64,000 nt of DNA from Pyrus communis (GCF_963583255.1 NC_084807.1:15647072-15711071), one strand, 5' to 3'. Counted from the first letter of the stretch, positions 22,047 to 33,550 are shown. A program made the numbers and translations. Notes: generated by a model from the sequence alone, not told the origin.

Positions 22047-25000
22047 TTTTCAAAAGTGTTCAAAGAGAAGAGATGGAGTTAAATTTCAAAGGGCCGGAGT
22101 CGATTTTCAAGAATGGGAAATCTTCAGAGTGTGTTTGTTTGTTTTGATCGATAGCTCTATAAGAAGCCAAGGCGACGCGTCCACCGATTCAAAAGGCCGG
22201 AATTTCCGGCGTAATTTAGGCGACGCTTTCTCGGCTTTTCAGAAGACGCGTTCAACTTTGTCAAAAGTTCACGTGGAGGTCATCATCGTAGCTACACTTT
22301 TGCCGACAAGCGTAAATTTCGGCGACGCTTTCTCTGCTTTTCAGAAAACGCGTGCGACTTTGTCAAAAGAGCTCTGACAGAGCCGCATCCGCACTACCAC
22401 GTGTCGTTCAGAAAGCGAAGGGGCGTCCGTTCAGAAATCGAAGAGCCGTTTGCTCAGAAATTGAAGAGACGTTTGTCGACAAGGGTAAAAGAACAGTACC
22501 ACCACTTGATATTATCTCTATATATGTCGACCTTCGTCTTTTATGCCAAGGCAAACCTGAAGAAAATGTCCGACTCTTCCGCACCTCTGAGGGCGCTCTC
22601 CCAGCAACGCCTTTTGAAATACTCAATTTTTTCTCCCCCAAAGAAGATACCAGAAACCTGGAGTACAAATAAGGCAGAAGGAAACGGTCGATCGAAGCAT
22701 GTGGAGACAGCCACAACAAATACATGTGCTGATTCATTCGCCGTTTCTTCAAAAGCAAAGGTATCTCATATCATCAAGGTCTAAAGCAAAAGTATCTCAT
22801 ATCATGCTCTTTCCCTGTCCTTTCCTTTGTCCTTGTTATTACTCGCATGGCTAAGTAAAACGAAAGCAATCAGAGGCACTTGGAGTCAGTCTTCTGTTCT
22901 GGAACCGACTGCCTGGAATCGATTCCTGATTGCTTACCTAGCGTTGCTCTCGAGTAGTCATCTTCAACAGTTGACACACTTCCAGAGAAGGGACCACTTC
23001 TGCAAGGGGAGCAAGCAAGGCAAAGGAAAATGATACATTGAAGCATGTGGAGACAAACATAGGCTGAGTTATCCTCCAACCCTTTTCAATACGAATTGGA
23101 AAGATTGAACAAAGAAACAGACCAAAGGAGTAAGCTCAGACCTTCGGGGGAGACCAAAAGAATCCTGCTGCCCATTTCAAGAGTAGCACAAAGGAAAATC
23201 AACGATGGGAGGAACCCCTGTGGAATCAACAAAATCAAGCCTCAGTGCAATCACCAAGGAGAAGAGGGAATTTACACTCCATAACCAGATTTGCGTCCCT
23301 AAACTCTTCTCTTTGTTAATTACATTCTGCCATGTTTACTATGTTTAAGTGCTTTTTGTGTGTTTACTTATGTTTTGTGTGAATCTATGCTTAAAACATT
23401 GAGGACAATGTTTGATTTAAGTGTGGGGGGGTAACTAAGTATGTTGATGCAAACTCGTTGGATTTTATCACCCATAACTTCAAATGTTGTTCCTTACTTT
23501 TTTAAGGTGTTTTTAAGTTGTTTTAGAGTGTTTTAGTATGTTTTGTTTTTATAACTCCAAAAATCACATAAAAATTTGAAAAACATGTTTTAAAAAGCCT
23601 AAAAAGAGTGTTTTGAGTCGTTTTTGTGTGTTTGTGTCTTAGGGTACCTTCCAACACAATGATAAGGATTTGGTTTGTAATTGCATGACGGTTAAAAAGA
23701 GTTATAAACATAGAGAAAAGTTTGATTTACTCTTGGTATATACTTGGTTATGGTTATAATGTATGACTTCACATGCACTCATAAAAGAAAAATTCGTTTT
23801 TGTAACATGCTTGAAGGAAGGAACTCAAACAAACGCTACATCCCTGTGAGACTCGAGCCATTACTTTCTTTGGAGAGTTATTTTCTGTGATTCTTTGTTT
23901 TCTAAAGTTGTTGCATGATCTCATTATTCCTTGCTTGGTTGCTACTTAGAATGCAATTGTATCATGATAGAACTAAATGCTAGAACTTATATCCGTTTCA
24001 TTCAAAGCATGACATTGAATTGCATAATATATATCAAGATGAAGTTGTTGCCACCATAGCCAAATAGCCTTACTTCCCATATTTCGTATATATTAGTTTT
24101 AACCCCGTTGAGCCTCGTTTAGCCTATTTTCTTTGCTAACCAAATCACCCCTTACCTAACCTAGAGTAGGACTTTCCTATACCCTTGTTCTTGAAGTATA
24201 GTGAGCATGACTTAAAAGAATTCCTTTTGATTAATATGTTGCAGAAAATAAGTGTGGGGGAAGGGATTTTTGTGTGTATGTATGTGCCTAAGTCTTAAAG
24301 GAGGCACGGGAAAAAGAAAAAAAAAATGTGAGAAAAAGAAGAAGAAAAGAAAGAAAAAGAGTGAAAATAAGTGAGAATGGACTCACAAGTGTGATTGTTG
24401 AAGAAAGGGCCCAAAAAGTTTGAATATGGCCCTAAGTTTTGTGTGACTTCCCCTTGGGTGTTCAAAGTTGACTTCTGCGTTCTAAAGGGAATTCTAAGTG
24501 CCTAATTCAATACTTTGCTCACTATTGCTTAAAGAACATTTGTTTTCCCTATCCTTTCTTTGTTAGCCAAACACCTTTAGCCCCGTTTCAACCCTTATGC
24601 TTCTATCTTGATCGTTATGTGTTCAATAATGTGGAGTTTGGAATTGATATGAGCTTATGGAATCACTGGTTCTCGTTCTAAGTAGTAGCATTCCATTCAT
24701 GAGATCATATATATACATGTTAATAATTCCAGAAAATGCTTTCCTTGTTATAACATATGTGAGTGTTCGTCTACATGTTTACATCAATCTTATCACATAT
24801 ACCTAGTGTAGGGTGTGTAGTCAGAAAATCTGTGTGAAAAACGAGTGCATATCTTGTAAGGATTTGAGCAAATTCTCTAAGGCATGTTACTACATTCAAA
24901 ACATAGTTTTAAATGCTTAATTGTGAAATAATATGTGGTGACTACGAGTAAGAATGTACTTAAGTGTGAAGATGACAAAAATCTATGGGACTAATGATTT

Positions 25001-25100
25001 TTAACTTGTCATGTGCATTGGAAATCCGTGAGACGATTGTTGGAAGGTGTAGGTTGTGTTTTGTTCGTTTTGTCTAGTTTCGTGTTCTTTTGTTGTTTTG
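22047..25100 (+). other. E3 internal non-coding region
   Basis: It is collinear with 4628-7588 of E1 in opposite orientation. No credible sense-strand protein. It contains hairpin plus tract modules at 23394-23431 and an AAGTGTGGGGG copy at 24250-24260, and an A/G-rich stretch near 24305-24365. Confidence 0.75.
23394..23431 (+). other. E3 internal hairpin plus polypurine module
   Basis: 8-bp stem AAACATTG/CAATGTTT with loop AGGA at 23394-23413, then AAGTGTGGGGGGG at 23419-23431. It matches E1 at 6276-6319 and, more loosely, E2 at 14578-14616. Confidence 0.6.
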
Positions 25101-25140
25101 TTTTGCTCGAGGACTAGCAAAAGATAAGTGTGGGGGTATT
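25101..25140 (+). other. E3 terminal hairpin and polypurine tract
   Basis: Stem TTTTGCT/AGCAAAA around a GAGGAC-containing loop (25101-25122), then AAGTGTGGGGGTATT (25126-25140) abutting the 3' LTR. Confidence 0.8.
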
Positions 25141-27570
25141 TGATAGGAGCATATTCATGCGACTTAAATGGCTTGTTCTCGTGCATTTACGTTATGTTTC
25201 TTTAGTTATTTTAGTCCTTTATGCTTCTTTTGTGTGTTTTCAGGTTCTAAGGGCAAAGTATGCAAAAGGATGCCTTTTGGAGCCTTTTGGAGCAAATTAG
25301 AGATTGGAATGGATATCATATGCTTGGAGCCAAGAGGATGGACGAAATTGAAGGATTCCTCCTCCATTGCAGCCACATGCACATTCAATCATTCACACCA
25401 AAACCTTGCACATGCTTTCCCATTTCATTATTCATTCACCTTGCAGCCACTCCACATGCATTTCTAACTTTTCCTTTGCATTCCCCCTTTAATCAACACA
25501 TGCATCCACTCACCAAGAAATCATTCATTCCACATGCACCCAAAACACCACCAGAAATCATCATTGCCCCATACCTTGCATTTTCAGATTGTTCCTCCAT
25601 CATTGCACCACAATGCAGCCACATGCACTTGTTCCTCTAACATTTCAGCCACTTGCACTCCCATTCTCTCCCAAAACCGTGCACATGCCTTCTCCTTGCA
25701 TTTCCAGCCATTCCACATGCTATTTCAGCCACATGCACTCATAGTCATTCAACCAACATGTGCACATGCAACCTAGCTGTCATGTTCCCCCCATTTCACC
25801 TATAAATACTCATTCATTCACACTCATTCATACACAATCCATTCACCACAGAAATAAGGCCTTTGTGCCAGAAATTCATCCATTCCAAACACTCTTCCAT
25901 AAACTCATCCATTGCAGAAATGTAGACATCAAACCACCCTTGTGCCGTGCCTTCCCTATTAATCCAAACACCACTCCCCAAACCATTCACACCATCAAAC
26001 TATCCTTAGACCTTGTGCTACAACAACGAGGAAGAGAAGAGTGCCTAAACGTTCATACAATTCAAGTTTGAGTTGTTGGAATGTTTAGGTGTTTCTTTGA
26101 TTTCAATGTTTAAATTCAATTCTCTTTGTTTTGTACGTATGAGGAATGGAAGAGAAGAGTGCCTAAACGTTCATACAATTCAAGTTTGAGTTGTTGGAAT
26201 GTTTAGGTGTTTCTTTGATTTCAAAGTTATGAGGAAATTCGAAATATATGTTTATGCTTCCATTTTGATTTGATTACTTCTAATTGCGTTTCATAAGTTG
26301 TGATTCAATTTGTTTAACCGTTTGATTGATAACTTATTTATGTATGTTTATTGAGAGTGCACGCTTAATTTTCATGCATGAATATGACGCTAGAATATAA
26401 GTGAGTTTCACCTAATAGTTACGAACTTATATTCACAAGTAGTGGAGGTTGCTTATAAACAATCGCGTTAAACGAATTCTTGGCATAAGTTTCATGCAAT
26501 CATAGTAACGAATGCCTCGTCAACACTTATAATTTTCATAGAGCGTAATGATTCTTGCTTGTACCTCTTCTATGCATTCATGTTGAGGACTTGTGGGGAA
26601 TGTTTTGAATTGTCGCATGCATCATCCAATTCAATAACGTTAGGAAGATTTGAAGGTTAATTAGTGCATCACGGTTAACTTGGGGTGTTGAGAATTAATG
26701 GTTTATTGAAATGCAATTGGAAATCATTTTATTATGCAAGTGTAACATGTGTGGAGAAGAACCTTCTAGCTAGCATTCATCCATTCATTTCATCACATTC
26801 ATATATACTATCTGTTTTAATTCGAATCTGTACATTTTAGTTTAATTTCATCCAAAACCAATCCCCCTTTACTTTAATGTCCAATTTAGTTAGAAATACA
26901 TTTAGTTTGTGTTTATGAGTGTTTTGATTCATTTTGTTACACAATTTCGTCCAAATTCACCAAAGTGCTCAAAACTGCCCAGAAAGTGATTTTAAGGCAG
27001 TTTTGAGTGTTTTGGGTGATGTTTGAGTCTTTTGGTTTGTTTTAATGTTTTAAGTGTTTAGTTTTACATTCTTTGAGTTAGAAAGTGTTTTAGTTTATGT
27101 TTATGAGTGTTTTGATTCATTTTGTTACACAATTTCGTCCAAATTCACCAAAGTGCTCAAAACTGCCCAGAAAGTGATTTTAAGGCAGTTTTGAGTGTTT
27201 TGGGTGATGTTTGAGTCTTTTGGTTTGTTTTAGTGTTTTAAAGTTTAGTTTTGCATTCTTTGAGTCTAGTATAGTGTTTTATATTGTGTTTTTACGTTTG
27301 AATCAAACCATCATCTTAAATTCGTCCAACATTGGGTTTAAGGTCAGAAACTGCCTAGTTAGTGTTTTTAGGCAGTTTTGAGTCTTTTGAACTTGTTTTG
27401 AGTCCTTTGAGTCTTTGTGAACGTTTTTAACTTTGTTTTTACGTTTTTGAGTCAAATCCAAGTGATTAACAATCCCTCCTAATCCCCGGTCCAGAACGAT
27501 CCCTACTTATACATATACTACAATTTGACGAAAAGAGGGTTTAATTTATGCGCGTATAAATCTCGCATCA
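25141..27570 (+). repeat. E3 3' LTR
   Basis: 2430 bp. No difference from 18598-21027 was seen in any stretch compared, including both internal tandem duplications. Confidence 0.95.
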
Positions 27571-29131
27571 ATGGTATTGGTGGAGTGTATGGTTTCTCGG
27601 CCTTGTGAAGATTTGGTGCTTCAAATGAGGAAGTGGCATGGCTTGGTTCCTCAATTGATTTCTCATTGTCTCCTTGAGTGACACCTGCATTCACATGATC
27701 ATATTCATTAGTAACTTCATTGCCAACTCTATTATCAATAACCTTACCACTTCTAAGTGTAGTGATTGCTTTGGCTTGCTCTTGGTTCCTTTGGAGTATC
27801 ACGGGTTGGCTTGGAAACTTCCCAACCTCTCTTTGGTTCAAGGCATCTGCAATCTGCCCCAATTGTGTCTCCATTTTGGTTAGGGCTGCTGAATGTTGTT
27901 GGAGAGTGCTATTTGTGGAATGTTGGAATTGCAACGTGTTTTGGGCTAACAACTTAACCGTATCCTCTAGACTAGGGGTAGGTTTTGGTTGGAAATTTTG
28001 GATTGGATTGTTGTTCTTCCATGAAAAGTTGGGATGATCTCTCCAACTCGGGTTATATGTGTTGGAATACATATCATTCCTTGGTCTTTGGTTGTAAGAA
28101 TTCATGAGGTTCACTTGTTCTTGAACATACTCGGGATAAGCCTCCCTAGATGGACATTGGTGAGTAGGATGGCTTGGTATGTTGCAAATGGCACACACTT
28201 CATTTGCTTTTGGCACCATGTTGAGCACGGATTCAAGCTTCCTTTCTAGGTTAGCAACCTGCAACAAAAGCTCATGATTAGCACTTGTTTCATAGACTCC
28301 AACTTTCTTACCCCTTAAATCTTTGTGTTGAGCATTAGACCCCAACATCTCATAAATGTTATATGACTCTTGAGCATTCTTTTTCTTCAATGCTCCACCT
28401 GCTGCATTATCAACAGTTGATTGACAATTTTGGGTTAGTCCATCATAGAAAATTTGCATTTGTAAATGAAAAGGTAACCCATGGTGTGGACATTGTATCA
28501 AGAGGCCTTTAAAACGCTCCCAACACTCATTGAAAGGTTCACCATCATCTTGTTTGAAGTTGAAGATTTGTCCCCTTAATGTGGCTGTCTTTTGAGTGGA
28601 GAAGAACTTCTCCAAGAACTTCTTAGCCACGGCATCCCATGTAGTGAGGGAACCTGGTGTTAGAGTCATCAACCAACTCTTGGCCCTATCTTTCAAGGTG
28701 TAAGGAAACACTCTCATCCTCAAATTTGCTTCACTTACTCCCTGCAAAGGTAAACCACTCACAACATTGTAAAACTCTTTAATATGAGCTAAAGGGTCTT
28801 CATTAGGTAAGCCATAAAATGAAGGAAACATATGGAAATGTGAAGATTTGAGATCATAGTTTCTAGCTTCTGTGGGCAGCAAGATGCATGAAGGTGAATT
28901 TGGTATGATTGGTTGAGCAAAGTCCTCCAAAGCTCGAAGCTCATCTAGGTTGCCCGCCATCTCTTCCTCTCTTTCCCAATCAACTTGCTCAGATCCTTTA
29001 CTTGTTGAACTAGGTGAAGTCCTTTCCTCTTCCTCACAGATTAGGGATGAACTTGATGGCACAAAGTTGTCCAAAGTGTGGCCCTTCAACCGTTCAATCC
29101 TTTGGCCTAGCTCAACAAGTTTATTTGACAT
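27571..29131 (-). CDS. gag: E2 gag (3'-interrupted by E3)
   Basis: Starts at Met 29131 and gives 520 native residues before the E3 LTR; 17 further codons read into the LTR and stop at 27518. Residues 100-260 form the retrotransposon gag core typical of Athila (FPYTLKDRAKSWL near 142, W155, FNECWERFKGLL near 200, FYDGLTQ near 228). A CX2CX4HX4C zinc knuckle follows, with C313, C316, H321 and C326. The C-terminal region has QLGQIADALNQRE and ATTLRSGKV, the same motifs seen broken in E1. At the insertion point the frame is in phase with pol at 18592, so gag and pol were one polyprotein of roughly 1790 residues. The capsid precursor would assemble virus-like particles in the cytoplasm. Confidence 0.93.
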
Positions 29132-29860
29132 ATACTACCTGAAACAAAGTAACACAAGTGTGAATGAAAATCAAGAAGCAAACCACAATGAAAAGAACAA
29201 AAATAAACTTAAAAACGTTTGAAAAGACTCAAGGGATGTGGAACTAAACTCTTAGAACACTTAAACAATCCTAAAACCCAAAACAGCAACTAGAAGACTC
29301 AAAATTGCCTAAAAACCACTTTCTGGGCAGTTTTGAGCACCTACACTAATTTGGACGAAATTGGATGGAAACTTGAATCAAAACACTTATAAACACAAAT
29401 CAAAACACTTTCTAACTAATTTGGACAAAACAAAAACTCAAAGGACTCAAAACAGATTCACAAGACTCAGAACAAGCTAAAAACTCTCAAAACTGCCTAA
29501 AAACACAAACTGGGCAGTTTTGACACTAAACTCAATTTTGGACGAAAATTAGGTTTGAGCTTGACTCAAAATGCTTCAAAACACAAGATAAGACAGATTC
29601 TAAGCTTAAGACTTAACAAACTATGGGGAGAAATTGTATTTGGACGAAATGCAATTAAATGGGCAGATTATAACAAAAGCAGATTGCAAAGCAAGTTGAT
29701 GTAAACCAATGGATAATGGAATGGCTAAGGGATTCTTTTCCATATATGAAATGTATGCAACTTAAATCAACTTCCAATTATCAATTTGACAAGTTATGAA
29801 CCTTGACACTAATCAAAATAGCAAACAAGCAAACAAGCAATTACAAGGGACTGAAATCAG
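29132..29860 (-). other. E2 5' leader
   Basis: About 730 bp between primer site and gag start, AT-rich, without a long frame. It contains CTGCCCAGAAAGTG-type repeats also found in the LTRs of E3, suggesting past sequence exchange between the families. Confidence 0.65.
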
Positions 29861-29878
29861 TCCCCGGCAACGGCGCCA
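29861..29878 (-). other. E2 primer-binding site (tRNA-Asp)
   Basis: The minus strand reads TGGCGCCGTTGCCGGGGA, four bases after the 5' LTR. Confidence 0.93.
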
Positions 29879-29882
29879 TTTT

Positions 29883-31642
29883 TGTTGATGTAATATTTCC
29901 TTCCTAATGCTAGAATATATTTAGTATAATGGCATAAGTAAGGGTGTCGAATCCACAGGGACTAATTGGACCTTTGTAACTACTTGTTTGCAAGAAATCT
30001 AAGAAATGAATCAAACTAGTCTAAATAGGCAGATTTGAATCAAACTAATCAAACTATGCAGATTTTGTTGTTTTAACTTGAAAGCATAAGAGAATGAAGT
30101 AAACACAAATCAATGAATCAACAACCAATATAATGAGATAGTATCAATGGAAATGAAACTAGGGATTCGATTTCACCATTGCTCAATTAAATCCATGTTT
30201 GTTAAGTTGGTTTATACTCATTCATCTACAAATTTCTTGAGTTTGTTTCACTTGGATATGATCAACCATATGATGTGTGGATTTGATCAAATGTCTATAA
30301 TCTTGAACCTAATTGTGATGTGCAACTTTGGTTCATAATCTAGAGTATGTAATGCACAAGAAACGTTCACTAAACCAAAGGGAACACTTGGCAGGATGTT
30401 TGCCAATCTTTCCCCTCATTCATTCACAAATCCACCAATATTAGACATGATGTATGTTTTAATCTTGGCTAAATAACTTGTGGTTAACTCAAATGGCGAT
30501 CAAGCATACAAATCAACCCACAAATTCAAAATTATAACAGAGAATGAATCAAGAACTAGGTAGACAAACTGAGCATTCTAACTTAATTACATAGCAAACT
30601 TTGCAAGGTTACATCGAATCCCTAGAGGAAGCTTAGTTACAATTCATGTCTACAAAAGATTTAACATAAACATATGAAACATGAATGAACATAGAATTGA
30701 TAAGAATGAACCCTTGAAGCCAAAACTGATGTTGAAGTCCTTGAAGAGTTCCTTGGTGTTGCTTCTCCAAATGTGGTGCGGATGAAGTAGATTGGTTTGG
30801 TTTGGATGGTTTTTGCCCTTAGGACAGAAATGGACAGAGAATGGAGTGAAGTAGGGGGGTTTTAGAGTGTGTAATGGACTGAAAATGAAGAAGGAACCTT
30901 GCGGATGGGAAAGGGGGAGAAAATGAGCAGTTTCTGTGAAAGGAAAAGAATGTAGAATGCACTGCAATGGAGAGGACGAATTAGAGTGAATGATGGACAG
31001 AAAATGGAGCCAAATAGGGTGTGTGTGATCCCCCAACATTCAGATTGGATCTAGCCTTTGTTTACTCAGATGGCAGAGCATAATTCAGATGGAATGATGG
31101 GTTTCTGAGTGTAGTGGACGCATGGCTTGGACAATTCTGCAAGTATGTGTTTTGTTTAATCAAAATGCATGTGTAAAGTCTGCCACAAGGGAGTGGAACC
31201 TGCAAAGGTCAATTGGAGCACCAGAAAATGTTTATACAAGTCTGAAAATGGGAAGAACACATGGCATGGACAAAGGAATGGGTTGGATTTCTGAAATGAT
31301 GGCATGAAATGGAATTTCTGGAATAAAGGATGCAAGGAATGGACATAATTTGCAGGTATGTGGATATTTAATCCAAGAAACATGTGCAAAGTGTTTGAAC
31401 ATGCATGTGAATGCATGTTTTGGTGTTGAAACCACCTAATCTGACTTCAATGCTTGTTTTATTTAGAATCACTCAATTTGGCCGAATTTCACCACATTCC
31501 TTCATTTGCCTTCCAATTGATCTTATTACACACTTGGCTGCACACTAACACCAAACAAAGTAAAATGCAACTAGTTTAATCCAAAAACAATACAAAAACG
31601 CCAAATAAGAAAGCTATACATGCATGCAAAATGTGACTATCA
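29883..31642 (-). repeat. E2 5' LTR
   Basis: 1760 bp, the same length as the 3' LTR. Differences found: A for C near 30530 and T for C near 30812. Confidence 0.95.
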
Positions 31643-31647
31643 AAGGT

Positions 31648-32109
31648 GTAAATGATTATGGCTGCAAGGTGTAGATGATTATGGGTATGATAATTGATAA
31701 GTGTATGGTTATGATAAGTGATAAGTAAATGATATGATAAGTGATAAGTGAATGATTATGATAAGTGATAAATGTATGATATGTGATAAGTGATAAGTGA
31801 ACGATATGTGATAAGTGATAAATGAATGATATGTTGTTATGATAAGTGAATGATAGGTGGTGATGATAAGTGATAAGTGTATGATAGGTGGTGATGATAA
31901 TTTGGTCTTCAATTTCGTCCATCTACTTGGCGTTAAGCATATGCAATCCATTTAATGCCCCAAACTACTCCAAAATGCATCCTTTCGTCAAACACATCTT
32001 ATGATCCTGAAAACACACAAAAGAAGCATAAAGGACTAAAATAACTAAAGAAACATAACGTAAATGTACGAGAACAAGCCATTTAAGTCGCATGAATACG
32101 CTCCTATCA
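31648..32109 (-). repeat. E1 5' LTR, part 2 (LTR-start side)
   Basis: Continues the sequence broken at 11276 and matches about 4151-4587, including the GATAAGTGATAAATG array (about 31690-31895, longer here). The E1 target copy GCAGG follows at 32110. Confidence 0.92.
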
Positions 32110-32114
32110 GCAGG

Positions 32115-32735
32115 GGAAGATGGCAGAAGTGGTACTGGAGCAGAGAGAGGGTCGGGTGACCCGATTTTTTGAAGGCGGAGTCGGAATCAAAGAGGGAGTC
32201 AGTTAATAATGGTGTGGACGAACGAAGGGAGGGAGTTAGTGATGGCGTGGCACGGGTGAAGTGGGTGAGTGATAGCTGAAAGTGGTCAGCAAAGCTGGAG
32301 AAACAACGGGGGAGGTCGAAGAGAGTGGCGGTAGTGATCGGCGTAGAGAAGACGGGATGGGTAGGATCTAGGTTTGGGGAAGACGAGATGGGTGGGTTCT
32401 AGGTTTGGAGAAGACAGGATGGGTGGGATTTGGGTTTAGGAGGGATAAGGATGGGTCCCTCATGCAAAAAAAAAATAAAAATAAAAATGAATTTATTTTT
32501 TTAGTTTTTTAATATTTAATTAATTTTTTTAATAAATAGTGGGCTCGTCTCAAGGCACGTCACTATTTAATGGAAGAATTGACAGAAAACTAATGGAAGG
32601 TATGAAATTGTAAAACATTCAGGGTAGTAAAACTGTGAAATTTTTTAACATGAGGTATGACATTGAAATTTTTTAAATATGGGGTATCAAACTATGACTG
32701 ACCCAATAATTAAGGTAGTGTAATGTAATTTACCC
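32115..32735. repeat. Right half and right TIR of outer MULE
   Basis: A GC-rich core (to about 32370) containing three tandem GAAGACxxGATGGGTGGGxTCTAGGTTTGG-type units leads into the AT-rich arm about 32400-32735, which pairs with 1903-2230. The 9-bp target copy follows at 32736-32744. Confidence 0.8.
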
Positions 32736-32744
32736 ATAAAACTT

Positions 32745-33550
32745 TATCCAAGTATAGCCTTATGTCAAATACCTCTCCTCCTGATAGCATGCCAGAGATA
32801 ATATCTTGTTATTCAATAATTATTGAGCGCTTATGATTGGAGAAAAAAACCCTCTGCAAACAGAAATTCTTAATAGATCGATTTTAGGGTGTCAAATATC
32901 TAACTCAAAACATAAAATGATCTTTTTTTCTTGTTTGGTACCCTGGATTTGTGATTCTTACAACTTAGAAGATAGTTATACATAAATTAATACATCATAC
33001 GTGTTCTCTTGGCCAGATTTTTTTCATGACCCCTAGAATGAAACTCTATTTCTAAGTCGACCCTGTGATAAACAAACTGATAATCATAACCCTATGATGA
33101 ATTTCATGATCAATCATAGTCGAAATTGGAATTTCATCACTCAAAAAAGTTTACTAGCTAGGGAGGTTCCTTCTTGATCCACGAACAACACCATAAAATT
33201 TCAAAACAATGAAGTAGCTAGGATGAAAATCAAAGATGATAGAGAAGAAAGATGCTAGGTGCAATGGTTTCTTCAATTGTGTCTTTATCATCTAGTCAAA
33301 TAAAAGCTTCGATAGCTTGGGTCGACCATGGATCCATAACGTTCAGTTTTTCCAATAAAAGCTTCAATTACTCGGGTCAGACTATGGACCATAACGTTCA
33401 GTTTTTCCAAGTACATGTGATGTGAGTATGTGAGTGAGGGATTTAGAGTTAAACTATCATGTGATATATGTACGTAAAACCCTAGCTAATGAGGAAAACG
33501 TTTCATGGCAACAATGCGTTTTCATGAATATACCAACGCAACACTTTACA
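32745..33550. other. Intergenic, no gene seen
   Basis: No credible ORF or RNA gene. It contains a 55-bp tandem duplication (33299-33353, 33354-33408) with AATAAAAGCTTC and CATAACGTTCAG in each unit. Confidence 0.7.

Larger units (their letters stand above)
18598..27570 (+). mobile_element. E3: non-autonomous LTR retrotransposon, same family as E1, plus strand
   Basis: LTRs of exactly 2430 bp (18598-21027, 25141-27570) with no difference seen, a tRNA-Asp primer site, a polypurine tract and target copies ATGGT at 18593-18597 and 27571-27575. Length 8973 bp. It carries no retroviral enzyme and only a stub of the gag start (TGACTCGGAGTTCTC near 21148). It has the antisense coiled-coil ORF and a poly(A) tract. 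It is the youngest insertion in the nest and sits inside E2 gag-pol. Compared with E1 it lost about 1.1 kb of gag relict, and its LTRs gained a 188-bp tandem duplication. Mobilisation must have been in trans. Confidence 0.95.
11277..31642 (-). mobile_element. E2: Athila-type Ty3/gypsy retrotransposon, minus strand
   Basis: E2 has two 1760-bp LTRs (11277-13036 and 29883-31642), a tRNA-Asp primer site, gag and pol with all catalytic motifs, and target copies AAGGT at 11272-11276 and 31643-31647. Excluding the inserted E3 it is about 11.4 kb, normal for Athila. The LTRs differ at only two positions that I could find. Across the E3 insertion site gag and pol lie in one continuous frame, so E2 was probably coding-competent until E3 landed. 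There is no env-like ORF: 13037-14774 is non-coding. It is inserted in the 5' LTR of E1. Confidence 0.95.
2507..32109 (-). mobile_element. E1: non-autonomous LTR retrotransposon (LARD-like), minus strand
   Basis: E1 has TG...CA LTRs (3' LTR 2507-4587; 5' LTR 9640-11276 continuing at 31648-32109), a tRNA-Asp primer site, a terminal polypurine tract and 5-bp target copies GCAGG at 2502-2506 and 32110-32114. Without the inserted E2 it is about 9.2 kb. It lacks protease, RT, RNase H and integrase. It keeps a gag relict and an antisense coiled-coil ORF. About ten substitutions in the first 1.64 kb of aligned LTR (about 0.6%) make it the oldest of the three nested retroelements, as the nesting demands. 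It must have been copied with enzymes supplied by another element. E3 belongs to the same family. Confidence 0.93.
1903..32735. mobile_element. Outer Mutator-like (MULE) element, disrupted by nested insertions
   Basis: The ends are long inverted repeats starting GGGTAAATTAC. The left arm at 1903 to about 2230 matches the reverse complement of about 32400-32735, including the shared phrases ATTGGGTCAGTCA, CATACCTTC and TTCCATTAAATAGTGACGT. Exact 9-bp copies of ATAAAACTT flank it at 1894-1902 and 32736-32744, the duplication size made by Mutator transposases. Removing the later insertions leaves about 1225 bp (1903-2506 plus 32115-32735) with no transposase, so it is non-autonomous. The core on both sides of the insertion is GC-rich and unlike the AT-rich arms, so it may be captured host sequence. 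The family assignment is firm; the cargo is unknown. Confidence 0.88.

Noticed and set aside
27518..27570. Last 17 codons of the E2 gag frame
   Set aside because: They are read-through into the E3 LTR, not native gag.
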